DNA of 64,000 bases from Pseudarthrobacter naphthalenicus (GTDB lineage: Bacteria; Actinomycetota; Actinomycetes; Actinomycetales; Micrococcaceae). Below are positions 16,396-25,714 of this stretch, one piece after another (the first letter of the stretch is position 1; each line of letters opens with the position of its first letter). Location of the stretch: the NCBI RefSeq assembly GCF_029076445.1, contig NZ_JARESG010000001.1, positions 1 to 64,000 of the forward strand, in the 5' to 3' direction. The notes below the pieces were generated by a model. The model had not been told where the DNA came from and ran no database searches. It was given only the letters and a program-made list of their open reading frames with translations. The translations under genes were made by a program, and so were the position numbers.

Positions 16396-18141
16396 ATGAC
16401 TGATACAGCTCTAGCCGGAGCGTCCGCGGACCCCGCTGTCGCCACGCGCCCCGCGCGCACCAACCGCCCCGCCGCAAAGCCGCACGGGCAGTGGAAAGTG
16501 GACGGCAAAACCCCGCTGAACGCCAACGAAACCTGGAAGCAGGAAGACGACGGCCTCAACGTCCGCGAGCGTATCGAGACCATCTACGCCCGGGACGGCT
16601 TCGACGCGATCCCCAGCCAGGACCTGCACGGCCGCTTCCGCTGGTGGGGCCTGTACACCCAGCGCAAGCCCGGGATCGACGGCGGCAAGACCGCAACCCT
16701 CGAACCGCACGAGCTCGAAGACAAGTACTTTATGCTCCGGGTAAGGATCGACGGCGGCGCGCTCACCACCGAGCAGCTGCGGGTGATCGGCCAGATCTCC
16801 GTTGATTTCGCCCGGGATTCCGCCGACCTCACCGACCGCCAGAACATCCAGCTGCACTGGATCCGCGTGGAGGACATCCCCGAGATCTGGAACCGGCTCG
16901 AGGGTGTTGGCCTGTCCACCACCGAGGCCTGCGGCGACGTTCCCCGTGTCATCCTGGGCTCACCGGTGGCCGGCATCGCCAAGGACGAGATCATCGACCC
17001 CACCCCGCTGATCGCCGAGCTGGGGGAGCGGTTCATCGGGAACCCGCTGCTGTCCAACCTGCCGCGCAAGTACAAGACGGCCATCACCGGACACCCCAGC
17101 CAGGACGTGGTCCACGAGATCAACGACTTCGGCCTGGTGGGCATGATCCACCCCGAGCTGGGCGCCGGCTATGACCTGTGGGTGGGCGGCGCGCTGTCCA
17201 CCAACCCCATGCTGGCCAAGCGCCTCGGCGCCTTTGTCCGCCCCGAAGAGGCCGCCGACGTGTGGCTCGGCGTCACCAGCATTTTCCGTGACTACGGGTA
17301 CCGCCGCATGCGCACCAAGGCCCGCCTGAAGTTCCTGCTGGCCGACTGGGGCCCGGCGAAGTTCCGCCAGATCCTCGAGGACGAGTACCTGGGCTACAAG
17401 CTGGCTGACGGTCCCGCCGCGCCCAAGCCCACCACCCCGGGCGACCACATCGGCGTGCACGAACAGAAGGACGGCAAGTTCTTCATCGGCGCCACCCCGC
17501 TGGCCGGCCGGCTCTCCGGTTCGCAACTGGTCAAGCTCGCGGACACGCTCGAGGCCGCTGGCTCCTACCGCCTGCGCACCACCCCGCACCAGAAGCTCGT
17601 GGTGCTGGACGTTGCGAAGGACCAGGTTGAGCCGCTGGTGGCCGAGCTGGACGCCCTGGGCCTGTCCGCCCGCCCGTCCGTGTTCCGCCGCGGCACCATC
17701 GCCTGCACCGGCATCGAGTACTGCAAGCTGGCTATCGTCGAGACCAAGGTCACCGCCGCCACCGCCGTCGCCGACCTGGAACGCCGGCTGGCAGACCTCG
17801 CCAGGTCCGGCGAACTGCCGCACGCACTGTCCCTCCACATCAACGGCTGCCCCAACTCCTGCGCCCGCATCCAGACCGCGGACATCGGCCTCAAGGGCAT
17901 GATGCTGCCAACGCCCGACGGCGATCCCTCCCCGGGATTCCAGGTTCACCTCGGTGGCGGGCTGGCTTCCTCCGACCGCGAAGAGGCCGGGCTGGGACGC
18001 ACCGTCCGCGGCCTCAAGGTGTACGTCGAGGACCTGCCCGACTATGTGGAGCGCGTGGTCCGCACCTTCGTTGCCCAGCGCGCCGCAGGCCAGACCTTCG
18101 CCGAGTGGGCCCACGCAGCAGACGAGGAGGCCCTCCAGTGA
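16396..18141 (+). CDS. Ferredoxin-dependent sulfite reductase (nitrite/sulfite reductase family)
   Basis: Siroheme-[4Fe-4S] enzyme of 581 residues catalysing six-electron reduction, here most likely of sulfite to sulfide. The cluster cysteines are Cys437 and Cys443 in the motif CTGIEYC and Cys485 and Cys489 in NGCPNSC. Two ferredoxin-like half domains precede each. The N-terminus is long, polar and Ala/Pro-rich. ATG at 16,396 is the start. cysH follows with a GTGA overlap and cysDN after that, which argues for sulfite; the family also contains nitrite reductases (NirA). Electrons may come from FprA and ferredoxin. Confidence 0.9.
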   Translation: MTDTALAGASADPAVATRPARTNRPAAKPHGQWKVDGKTPLNANETWKQEDDGLNVRERIETIYARDGFDAIPSQDLHGRFRWWGLYTQRKPGIDGGKTATLEPHELEDKYFMLRVRIDGGALTTEQLRVIGQISVDFARDSADLTDRQNIQLHWIRVEDIPEIWNRLEGVGLSTTEACGDVPRVILGSPVAGIAKDEIIDPTPLIAELGERFIGNPLLSNLPRKYKTAITGHPSQDVVHEINDFGLVGMIHPELGAGYDLWVGGALSTNPMLAKRLGAFVRPEEAADVWLGVTSIFRDYGYRRMRTKARLKFLLADWGPAKFRQILEDEYLGYKLADGPAAPKPTTPGDHIGVHEQKDGKFFIGATPLAGRLSGSQLVKLADTLEAAGSYRLRTTPHQKLVVLDVAKDQVEPLVAELDALGLSARPSVFRRGTIACTGIEYCKLAIVETKVTAATAVADLERRLADLARSGELPHALSLHINGCPNSCARIQTADIGLKGMMLPTPDGDPSPGFQVHLGGGLASSDREEAGLGRTVRGLKVYVEDLPDYVERVVRTFVAQRAAGQTFAEWAHAADEEALQ

Positions 18142-18866
18142 GCAAGCACGCAGCACCCGCACCTGCCAAGCGTCCTGTGGAAGAACTCAAGGCCCTCGCC
18201 GAAGCCGGCGCCGCCGAGCTCGGCTGGGACGCCCCGGCCCGCGACGTGATCGCCTGGGTGGAGCGCAACTTTGACCTGCCCGCGGTGGCCGTCGCCTGCT
18301 CCATGGCAGACGCCGTCCTGCCGGCGCTGGTCGCGGACCAGATGCCCGGCGTCGACGTCCTGTTCCTGGAGACCGGCTACCACTTCCCGGAAACCTACGC
18401 CACGCGCGACGAGGTGGCGGCAAACCTCCGCGTCAACGTGGTGGACGTGCTGCCGGAGAACACGGTGGAGCAGCAGGACCGGCTCCTGGGCAAGGACCTC
18501 TTTGCCCGCGACGCCGCCCAGTGCTGCGCCCTCCGCAAGGTGGCCCCGCTCCAGCGCACCCTGGCCGGCTACGAACTGTGGTTCACCGGTGTCCGCCGCG
18601 ACGAAGCCCCCACCCGCACCAACACGCCGCTGGTGACCTGGGATGAAAAGAACGGGCTGGTCAAGGTCAACCCCGTGGCCGCGTGGACGTTCGACCAGCT
18701 GGTCCAGTACTCCGATGACAACCTCCTGCCCGTGAACCCGCTGCTTTCCCAGGGTTACCCTTCCATCGGCTGCCAGCCCTGCACCCGCAAGGTGGCGCCG
18801 GGCGACGACCCCCGCGCCGGCCGCTGGGCAGGTTCCGACAAGACAGAATGCGGACTACACGTATGA
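18138..18866 (+). CDS. cysH: Adenylyl-sulfate (APS) reductase
   Basis: Reduces APS to sulfite and AMP using thioredoxin. The 242-residue protein has a CC pair (Cys129-130) and a CxxC (Cys212, Cys215), the ligands of a [4Fe-4S] cluster that separate APS reductases from PAPS reductases. The catalytic Cys is in the terminal ECGLHV. FLETGYHFPET lies in the nucleotide-binding part. GTG at 18,138 overlaps the sulfite reductase stop. The absence of an APS kinase in the window agrees with direct use of APS. Confidence 0.92.
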   Translation: MSKHAAPAPAKRPVEELKALAEAGAAELGWDAPARDVIAWVERNFDLPAVAVACSMADAVLPALVADQMPGVDVLFLETGYHFPETYATRDEVAANLRVNVVDVLPENTVEQQDRLLGKDLFARDAAQCCALRKVAPLQRTLAGYELWFTGVRRDEAPTRTNTPLVTWDEKNGLVKVNPVAAWTFDQLVQYSDDNLLPVNPLLSQGYPSIGCQPCTRKVAPGDDPRAGRWAGSDKTECGLHV

Positions 18867-19810
18867 GTACTTTCCTAACTGAGGAGACCACGCAGGTGAC
18901 TGAAACCGCCGTCTCCACACGCCTCTCCAGCCTGGACGCCCTCGAATCCGAAGCGATCCACATCATCCGCGAGGTCGTGGCCGAGTTCGAGAAGCCTGCG
19001 CTGCTGTTCTCCGGCGGCAAGGACTCGGTGGTGATGCTGCACCTGGCCACCAAGGCATTCTGGCCCGGCAAGGTTCCGTTCCCCGTCCTGCACGTGGACA
19101 CCGGCCACAACTTCCCCGAGGTCATCCACTTCCGCGACCGGACGGTGGAGCGGCTGGGACTGAAGCTCGTCGTCGGAAGCGTCCAGGAGTTCATTGACCG
19201 CGGTGAGCTGGCCGAGCGCGCCGACGGCACCCGCAACCCGCTGCAGACCGTGCCGCTGCTGGACGCCATCACGCAGAACAAGTTCGACGCCGTCTTCGGC
19301 GGCGGCCGCCGTGACGAGGACAAGGCCCGCGCCAAGGAGCGCATCCTGAGCCTGCGCGACGAGTTCGGCCAGTGGGATCCGCGCAACCAGCGGCCCGAGC
19401 TGTGGAACCTTTACAACGGCCGCCACACCGTGGGCCAGCACGTCCGCGCGTTCCCCATCAGCAACTGGACCGAGCTGGACATCTGGCGCTACATCGAACG
19501 CGAGAACATCGAGCTGCCAGGCCTGTACTACGCCCACGACCGCGAGGTGTTCGCCCGCGACGGCATGTGGCGAGCGGTCGGCGAGGTGTCCCAGCCGCTG
19601 CCGCACGAGGAAGTCATCACCAAGAAGGTCCGCTACCGCACGGTGGGGGACATGTCCTGCACCGGCGCCGTGGAATCGGACGCCGCCACCGTGAGCGACG
19701 TCGTCATTGAAGTTGCCGCCTCCACCATCACCGAACGTGGCGCCACCCGGGCAGATGACCGTATCTCCGAGGCCGCCATGGAAGACCGCAAAAAGGATGG
19801 GTACTTCTAA
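18863..19810 (+). CDS. cysD: Sulfate adenylyltransferase subunit 2
   Basis: Small subunit of ATP sulfurylase, forming APS from sulfate and ATP with CysN. It has the PP-loop LFSGGKDSVVML, VDTGHNFPEVI and FGGGRRDEDKARAKER, all standard. ATG at 18,863 overlaps the cysH stop (ATGA), giving 315 residues. A GTG at 18,896 has a better ribosome site (GAGGAG nine bases upstream) and would give 304 residues, so the true start may be there. cysN follows without a gap. Confidence 0.93.
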   Translation: MSTFLTEETTQVTETAVSTRLSSLDALESEAIHIIREVVAEFEKPALLFSGGKDSVVMLHLATKAFWPGKVPFPVLHVDTGHNFPEVIHFRDRTVERLGLKLVVGSVQEFIDRGELAERADGTRNPLQTVPLLDAITQNKFDAVFGGGRRDEDKARAKERILSLRDEFGQWDPRNQRPELWNLYNGRHTVGQHVRAFPISNWTELDIWRYIERENIELPGLYYAHDREVFARDGMWRAVGEVSQPLPHEEVITKKVRYRTVGDMSCTGAVESDAATVSDVVIEVAASTITERGATRADDRISEAAMEDRKKDGYF

Positions 19811-21244
19811 ATGAGCACCGAAACTGTTTTGTCCGGCTCCGCCGGTGGCCTGGAAACAGCCCTGCCCACTACGCTTTTCCGCTTCGCCACCGCAGGATCG
19901 GTCGACGACGGGAAGTCCACTTTGGTGGGCCGCCTCCTGCATGACTCCAAAGCGATCCTCGCGGACACGCTCGACGCCGTGGCCCGCACCTCCTCCGACC
20001 GCGGCTTTGGCGGCGAGAAGGGCGGCATCGACCTCGCCCTCCTGACCGACGGCCTGCGCGCCGAGCGCGAGCAGGGCATCACCATCGACGTGGCCTACCG
20101 CTACTTCGCCACGGACCGCCGCAGCTTCATCCTGGCCGACTGCCCCGGGCACGTTCAGTACACCAAGAACACGGTGACCGGCGCGTCCACGGCGGATGCC
20201 GTCGTCGTACTTATTGACGCCCGCAAGGGTGTCCTCGAGCAGACCCGCCGGCACCTGTCCGTGCTGCAGCTGCTGCGCGTGGCGCACGTGATTGTGGCCG
20301 TGAACAAGATCGACCTGGTGGACTTCAGCGAGGCCGTTTTCCGCGAGATCCAGGCCGACGTGCAGAAGGTTGCGCGGGAACTGGGCATCGGCTCTGCCGA
20401 GTTGGGCACCGCTGACCACATCGATGACCTGCTGGTGATTCCGGTGTCCGCCCTCGACGGCGACAACGTGGTGGACCGGTCCGACCGCACCCCCTGGTAC
20501 GACGGTCCGGCGCTGCTGGAGGTCCTCGAAACCCTGCCCGCCGCTGACGAGATCGACACCCAGCTGGAGAGCTTCCGCTTCCCCGTGCAGCTGGTGATCC
20601 GGCCGCAGGGTGCGCTGGCTCCCGACGCCGTGGCCGCCGGCCTGGACGTTGAGGCCTTCCGCGACTACCGCGCCTACGCCGGGCAGATCACCGAGGGTTC
20701 CGTGAAGGTGGGGGATAAGGTTTCCGTGCTGACGCCGGGCCAGGATCCGCGCACGACGACGGTGGTTGGCATCGATTTCGCCGGGGAGTCCCTGCAGGAA
20801 GCGTTCGCCCCGCAGTCCGTGGCGCTCCGGCTGGCGGACGAGTTTGACGTCGCCCGCGGTGACACGATCGCCGCAGCCGGCACCGTCCGCGAGTCCTCCG
20901 CCGACCTGTACGCAGCGCTCTGCTGGCTCTCGCCCAAGCCGCTCCGGGAGGGCGCCAAGGTGCTGGTCAAGCACGGGACCCGCACCGTGCAGGCGCTGGT
21001 CCGCAATGTCAGCGGCAAGCTGGACCTGGCCACCTTCAAACTCGAGGGTGCGTCCAGCCTGGACCTCAACGACATCGGGCACGCGCAGCTCCGGCTCGCT
21101 GCGCCGCTGCCGCTCGAGAATTACCTGCATCACCGGCGGACCGGCGCGTTCCTGGTGATCGACCCGCAGGACGGCAACACGCTGGCCGCGGGCCTGGTCA
21201 AGGACCACCCGGGCGACCACGAGGACGACCGCTACTCCATCTGA
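19811..21244 (+). CDS. cysN: Sulfate adenylyltransferase subunit 1 (GTPase)
   Basis: GTPase subunit of ATP sulfurylase, coupling GTP hydrolysis to APS formation. G1 is GSVDDGKSTL, G3 is DCPGH and G4 is NKIDLVD, in an elongation-factor-like fold followed by two beta-barrel domains. At 477 residues it ends after those domains, so it lacks the C-terminal APS kinase (CysC) that is fused in some bacteria. It starts directly at the cysD stop and is followed by a strong hairpin that should end the operon. Confidence 0.93.
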   Translation: MSTETVLSGSAGGLETALPTTLFRFATAGSVDDGKSTLVGRLLHDSKAILADTLDAVARTSSDRGFGGEKGGIDLALLTDGLRAEREQGITIDVAYRYFATDRRSFILADCPGHVQYTKNTVTGASTADAVVVLIDARKGVLEQTRRHLSVLQLLRVAHVIVAVNKIDLVDFSEAVFREIQADVQKVARELGIGSAELGTADHIDDLLVIPVSALDGDNVVDRSDRTPWYDGPALLEVLETLPAADEIDTQLESFRFPVQLVIRPQGALAPDAVAAGLDVEAFRDYRAYAGQITEGSVKVGDKVSVLTPGQDPRTTTVVGIDFAGESLQEAFAPQSVALRLADEFDVARGDTIAAAGTVRESSADLYAALCWLSPKPLREGAKVLVKHGTRTVQALVRNVSGKLDLATFKLEGASSLDLNDIGHAQLRLAAPLPLENYLHHRRTGAFLVIDPQDGNTLAAGLVKDHPGDHEDDRYSI

Positions 21245-21278
21245 GTCCGTGCCTGAGCTGCTAGCAGCTTGAGCGGCG

Positions 21279-21324
21279 CTGCCCCGCATGACCGGTGTTG
21301 CCCGGCACCGGTCATGCGGGGCAG
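21279..21324 (+). terminator. Perfect 19-bp hairpin after cysN
   Basis: CTGCCCCGCATGACCGGTG (21,279-21,297) is exactly complementary to 21,306-21,324, with an 8-base loop. No T-run follows, so termination would be of the T-less actinobacterial type, or the element may be a repeat. It separates the sulfate operon from rtcB. Confidence 0.65.
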
Positions 21325-21403
21325 GGCCGTCTGCGGGCTTCCCCGGGCACCCTTGCCTCCCGCCTGCCCTCCGGCCCATCATCGGGAGTGGGAGGGCAGA
21401 CCG

Positions 21404-22570
21404 TTGGAATCCATCACACCCAAGCTCATCAACTGGGCCTCGATCCTGGATGAGAACACCCGGGCGCAGGCCATCGCCACGGCCACGCTGCCGTTCATCT
21501 ATCCCCACCTTGCCCTGATGCCGGACGCGCATCTGGGCAAGGGCGCCACGGTGGGCTCCGTCATTCCCACCCTGTGCGCCATCATCCCGGCCGCCGTGGG
21601 CGTGGACATCGGCTGCGGCATGATCGCCGTCCGGACCCAGTACTCGGTCCAGGACCTGCCCCGGGACCGGAAGCGGCTGCGCGAAGACATTGAACGCGTG
21701 ATCCCGCTGTCCGCCGGCCACAACAACCGGACCGTCAAAGCCACTGCCGAGCCGCGGATCGCCGAGCTCAGGAAGCTCGCAGCCAAGGCAGGCTTCAACC
21801 CTGCCCAGTACGTGGAAAAGTGGGAGCTGCAGCTGGGCTCCCTGGGCTCGGGCAACCACTTCATCGAGGTCTCCGCCGACGAATCCGACGCCGTCTGGCT
21901 GTTCCTGCACTCCGGGTCCCGCGGCGTAGGCAACAAGATCGCCCAGCACCATATCGGCGTCGCCCAACAGGTGAACCGGAAGCGTGGCACCACGCTGCCC
22001 GATCCGGACCTTGCGTATTTGGAGGAAGGCACGTCCGAATTCGACCGGTACATCGAGGAGCTCCGCTGGGCCCAGCATTTCGCGCTGCTGAACCGCGAGG
22101 AAATGATGGACCGCGTCATCACGCAGTTCAGCCACTGGGTGGGAGGCCCCGTCACCGAGCGGGAACGGATCAACTGCCACCACAACTTCACCCGGCAGGA
22201 GACGCACTACGGGAAGTCGGTGTGGGTCTCCCGCAAGGGGGCCATCAAAGCCGAGCACGGCGATCCCGGACTGATTCCCGGATCGATGGGGACGGCGTCG
22301 TACGTTGTGGAGGGCCTCGGCAACCCCGTTTCCCTCAATTCCTCCCCGCACGGCGCCGGCCGCGAGTATTCGCGGACCGCGGCGCGCAAGACCTTCTCGC
22401 TGGCGGAGCTGAAGACGGCCATGCAGGGGATTGAGTTCCGGGCCACCGAGGCGTTCATTGACGAGATTCCGGCGGCGTACAAGCCGATCGACCAGGTCAT
22501 GCAGGACGCCGCGGACCTGGTCACGGTGCGGCACAAGCTGCGCCAGCTGATCAACGTTAAGGGTGACTGA
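21404..22570 (+). CDS. rtcB: RNA-splicing ligase RtcB
   Basis: GTP- and Mn-dependent ligase joining 2',3'-cyclic phosphate (or 3'-phosphate) RNA ends to 5'-OH ends. All key parts are present: PDAHLGKGATVG, the metal-binding Cys71 in VDIGCGM, GSGNHFIE, HSGSRGVGN, NCHHNF, and the guanylylated His316 in SPHGAGR. At 388 residues it is of the shorter bacterial type. The TTG start at 21,404 is preferred because GGGAGG lies eight bases before it; upstream in-frame sequence is repeat-like and Pro/Arg-rich. No archease, RtcA or RtcR gene is adjacent. It may respond to tRNA or rRNA damage. Confidence 0.92.
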   Translation: MESITPKLINWASILDENTRAQAIATATLPFIYPHLALMPDAHLGKGATVGSVIPTLCAIIPAAVGVDIGCGMIAVRTQYSVQDLPRDRKRLREDIERVIPLSAGHNNRTVKATAEPRIAELRKLAAKAGFNPAQYVEKWELQLGSLGSGNHFIEVSADESDAVWLFLHSGSRGVGNKIAQHHIGVAQQVNRKRGTTLPDPDLAYLEEGTSEFDRYIEELRWAQHFALLNREEMMDRVITQFSHWVGGPVTERERINCHHNFTRQETHYGKSVWVSRKGAIKAEHGDPGLIPGSMGTASYVVEGLGNPVSLNSSPHGAGREYSRTAARKTFSLAELKTAMQGIEFRATEAFIDEIPAAYKPIDQVMQDAADLVTVRHKLRQLINVKGD

Positions 22571-22649
22571 CCAGGGCCACAGTGGCTGAATCCTGCTGCC
22601 TTGGATACTCTGCAGGGTACAGGCCACGCGGGAATCCGAGGGGGACCGG

Positions 22650-23660
22650 TTGGAAGATCATGAGTCACTCGTTGCCCGCTCCCTGGAGCAATACGAGGCA
22701 CGCCTGCCGCGCCTGAATAGGGCATCTGATGCGATCGGGCACGCCATCCGGGCCAGGCTCCGGGACGATGGCCTGAACCATCACACCGTGCAGTCGAGGG
22801 TGAAGGACCCGGTTTCCGTCAGGGGAAAGCTTGACCGGCTCACCGCGGACGGACGGTTCAAGTATGAACACGGCCTCGAACAGCTCGACGACCTCATCGG
22901 GGTCCGCGTGATCATGTTTCTCGAGCCGGACATCGCGGACGTGGCCACAGCACTCAAGGGCCAGTTCAACTGCCGCGAGGACGATGACAAGACCAGCTCC
23001 CAGCGGCGGAACGGCCAGATCGGCTACGCCGGGAGGCACCTCATCCTCGAAGTCCCGGCGGAAAACGTGCCGGTGGGCTGCCAGGCTTATATCGGTGAGC
23101 GTTTCGAGGTTCAGATCAGGACCGTGCTGCAGCATGCCTGGGCTGCCTTTGAGCATGACATCCGCTACAAGGGCCTCGCCGAGTCCAACGCTGAGGTGGA
23201 CCGCGCGTTCACCATGGCGTCAACGCTGATCGAACTGGCGGACGCGCAGTTCTCGGCCATCAACGACATCGTCAAGCGCCGCCAGGCTGAAAGCACGGCC
23301 GGGTTTGCGGTGGACCCCGCCGCCACCGAACTCACCGGGGACATCCTCCAGGACATGCTCGCGCGGCTGCTGCCCGAGCACCCCAGGAGCCAGGCCCGCC
23401 AATACACCTGGCTGGGGGACCTGCTGGCTGCCAACGGCGTGCGCACGGTGGCCGACGCCGAAGGGCTCTTTGGTGCCGCGGACTGGTCTGGCGTGGCCAA
23501 GCGGATGGACTACAAATTCCGCGCCGGGCACGTCCGCATCGCCGACGACTTCCTGCTGAAGACCTGGGGCCCGGACTACATTGCGCGCACCAAGTCGCTG
23601 GGGGATGACCCCAAGCGGGAAGCGAAGCTGACGCACCGGCTGGAGCGCATGCAGGACTAA
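22650..23660 (+). CDS. RelA/SpoT-type (p)ppGpp synthetase domain protein
   Basis: A 336-residue protein with an N-terminal alarmone synthetase domain: VKDPVSVRGKLDR, LDDLIGVRV, IGYAGRHLILEV and ERFEVQIRTVLQHAWAAFEHDIRYK are the standard ATP- and GTP-site blocks with their Lys, Asp and Glu residues. No HD hydrolase domain, TGS or ACT domain is present, so it is a small-alarmone-synthetase-like enzyme. Roughly the last 130 residues form an uncharacterised helical extension that small synthetases of about 210 residues lack. TTG at 22,650 has GAGGGGG just upstream. Located 79 bases after rtcB, possibly co-transcribed. Confidence 0.83.
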   Translation: MEDHESLVARSLEQYEARLPRLNRASDAIGHAIRARLRDDGLNHHTVQSRVKDPVSVRGKLDRLTADGRFKYEHGLEQLDDLIGVRVIMFLEPDIADVATALKGQFNCREDDDKTSSQRRNGQIGYAGRHLILEVPAENVPVGCQAYIGERFEVQIRTVLQHAWAAFEHDIRYKGLAESNAEVDRAFTMASTLIELADAQFSAINDIVKRRQAESTAGFAVDPAATELTGDILQDMLARLLPEHPRSQARQYTWLGDLLAANGVRTVADAEGLFGAADWSGVAKRMDYKFRAGHVRIADDFLLKTWGPDYIARTKSLGDDPKREAKLTHRLERMQD

Positions 23661-23776
23661 CCCCGGCGACGCCCCGCCGCCGGGTATGGGGCCTGGAATA
23701 TGACGCCGCGTGAACGTGCGTGACCCCCCGTTTCTGCTTCATTGAATGGGTTTAAGCCACTCCCTATGGTGAAACA

Positions 23777-24931
23777 ATGACAAGTTCCAAGCCCGGGATG
23801 ACCCGCATAGTGGCAGGCGAAAATGCTGTCCCACGGCGCAAGCGCGCCGTCGAAGCAGCCCTGGCCATCGGGCTCGTGCTGCTAATTGGCATCGGCGCCG
23901 TGGTGGCGTCCAGCATTTCGCGCGATGCGGCCGCAGAGGCTGCCCCGGCGCCCGCACCGGCCGAGGAACTGAAGCTGGGCTACTTCGGAAACCTGACCCA
24001 CGCCGCCGCGCTGGTGGGCGTGAAGCAGGGGATCCTGGCCCGGAACCTCGGCACCACCAAACTCAGCACCGAAACGTTCAACGCCGGGCCCGCAGCCATC
24101 GAAGCCCTGAATGCCGGCGCCATTGATGCGACCTACATCGGCCCCAACCCGGCCATCAACTCGTTCGTCAAAAGCCACGGGGAGTCCGTCAGCGTCATCG
24201 CGGGCGCCGCCGCGGGCGGGGCGCAGCTGGTGGTCAAGCCCGGCATCAGCTCCGCAGCTGACTTGCGTGGCAAGACCCTCGCCTCCCCCCAGCTGGGCGG
24301 TACCCAGGATGTGGCGCTCCGGGCGTGGCTGTCCTCGCAGGGTTACAAAACCAACGTGGACGGCAGCGGGGACGTCGCCATCAACCCCACGGATAACGCG
24401 CAGACGCTGAAGCTGTTCCAGGACGGAAAGCTCGACGGCGCGTGGTTGCCTGAGCCGTGGGCCTCCCGTCTGGTGCTGACCGCCGGGGCGAAGGTGCTGG
24501 TGGACGAAAAGGACCTGTGGGACGGCTCGCTGTCCGGCAAGGCCGGCGAGTTCCCCACCACCATCCTGATCGTGAACAGGACGTTCGCCGCCGAACACCC
24601 GGACACCGTCAAGGCCCTCCTCCGCGGCCACGCCGAATCCGTGGCCTGGCTGAACACCGCACCAGCCGCGGAGAAGGCGGATGTCATCAACTCCGCGCTC
24701 CAGGAATCGGCCGGTGCGGCGCTGCCTGCCGGCGTGCTGGAACGGTCCCTGCAGAGCATCATTTTCACCGTCGACCCGCTCGCCGGAACCTACCCCAAAC
24801 TGCTCAAAGACGGAGTGGCGGCCGGCACCACCAAACAGGCCGACATCGCCGGCCTGTTCGACCTCCGCGCCCTGAACGACGTGATCGGCGCCGGCCAGCA
24901 CATCTCCGCCGCCGGCCTTGGCCGGGACTGA
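23777..24931 (+). CDS. ssuA: Aliphatic sulfonate ABC transporter, substrate-binding protein (SsuA-like)
   Basis: Binding protein of the SsuA/NMT1 type, 384 residues. A Lys/Arg-rich N-terminus and one hydrophobic segment (about 27-46) with no lipobox suggest a membrane-anchored or cleaved signal. The mature part has KLGYFGNLTHAAALVG, then NAGPAAIEALNAGAIDATYIGPNPA, typical of sulfonate/alkanesulfonate binders. The sulfur assimilation genes on both sides support uptake of organosulfur compounds, but taurine or other ligands cannot be excluded and no SsuD monooxygenase is in view. First gene of ssuABC. Confidence 0.83.
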   Translation: MTSSKPGMTRIVAGENAVPRRKRAVEAALAIGLVLLIGIGAVVASSISRDAAAEAAPAPAPAEELKLGYFGNLTHAAALVGVKQGILARNLGTTKLSTETFNAGPAAIEALNAGAIDATYIGPNPAINSFVKSHGESVSVIAGAAAGGAQLVVKPGISSAADLRGKTLASPQLGGTQDVALRAWLSSQGYKTNVDGSGDVAINPTDNAQTLKLFQDGKLDGAWLPEPWASRLVLTAGAKVLVDEKDLWDGSLSGKAGEFPTTILIVNRTFAAEHPDTVKALLRGHAESVAWLNTAPAAEKADVINSALQESAGAALPAGVLERSLQSIIFTVDPLAGTYPKLLKDGVAAGTTKQADIAGLFDLRALNDVIGAGQHISAAGLGRD

Positions 24932-24988
24932 CCTGAGCCAGGACTGACCTCGCGGCCACCGCACCACCACCAACGTAAGGACGGGACC

Positions 24989-25714
24989 ATGCCAGTCGTA
25001 CTGGAACAGCTGGGCAAGCGCTTCGGCGACGGCGCCCCGGTGCTGGAGGATGTCAACGCCACCATCGGTTCGGGTGAGTTCGTCGCCCTCCTCGGGGCCT
25101 CGGGCTGCGGCAAGTCCACCCTGCTGAACATCATGGCGGGACTGGAGGCGCCGACGTCGGGCGCCCTCGAAGTACCCAGCGACGGCGCTGCCTTTATGTT
25201 CCAGGACGCCGCCCTTTTCCCCTGGCTGACCGCCCGGGAGAACATCGAACTTGCCCTCAAACTGCGCGGTGTGGGGAAGGCCGAACGGCGTGTCACGGCC
25301 GATGAACTGCTGGACCTGGTGCACCTCGGCGGGGCCGGGGACAAGCGGCCGCACGAACTCTCCGGCGGCATGCGCCAGCGCGTGGCACTGGCCCGGGCAC
25401 TCTCGCAGGACCGGCAGCTGCTGCTGATGGATGAGCCGTTCGCCGCCCTCGACGCCATCACCCGCGACCTCCTCCACGATGAGCTGGAACGCATCTGGAA
25501 GGAAACCGGGCGCACCATCGTCTTTGTCACGCACAACGTCCGCGAGGCCGTGCGGCTGGGCCAGCGCGTGCTGCTGCTGTCCTCCCGCCCCGGCCGGGTG
25601 GTCCAGGAATGGGCCGTCACCGAGGAACACCGAACCGACGCCGGCCTCGCCGGACAGCTGACCGGGGTCATCACCGCCCGGCTCCGTGAGGAGATCCGCC
25701 GCCATGCCAAGTAA
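24989..25714 (+). CDS. ssuB: Sulfonate ABC transporter, ATP-binding protein
   Basis: ATPase of the SsuB/TauB group, 241 residues. Walker A is GASGCGKST (about 35-43), the signature is LSGGMRQR, Walker B is LLLMDEPFAALD and the switch His lies in VTHNVREA. These, including FPWL after the Q-loop, are the typical pattern of nitrate/sulfonate/taurine importers. It overlaps ssuC by 11 bases. Start ATG 24,989 follows AAGGACGGGACC. Confidence 0.92.
   Translation: MPVVLEQLGKRFGDGAPVLEDVNATIGSGEFVALLGASGCGKSTLLNIMAGLEAPTSGALEVPSDGAAFMFQDAALFPWLTARENIELALKLRGVGKAERRVTADELLDLVHLGGAGDKRPHELSGGMRQRVALARALSQDRQLLLMDEPFAALDAITRDLLHDELERIWKETGRTIVFVTHNVREAVRLGQRVLLLSSRPGRVVQEWAVTEEHRTDAGLAGQLTGVITARLREEIRRHAK

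Noticed and set aside
18875-22627. Reverse frame of 1,250 codons opposite cysD, cysN and rtcB
   Set aside because: Spans three well-supported genes and their terminator in antisense and has only low-complexity Gly/Val/Asp/His composition; an artefact of GC-rich third positions.
23725-23760. Short GTG frame before ssuA (and a similar one before siroheme synthase) as cysteine attenuator
   Set aside because: Neither contains cysteine codons and lengths are under ten codons.
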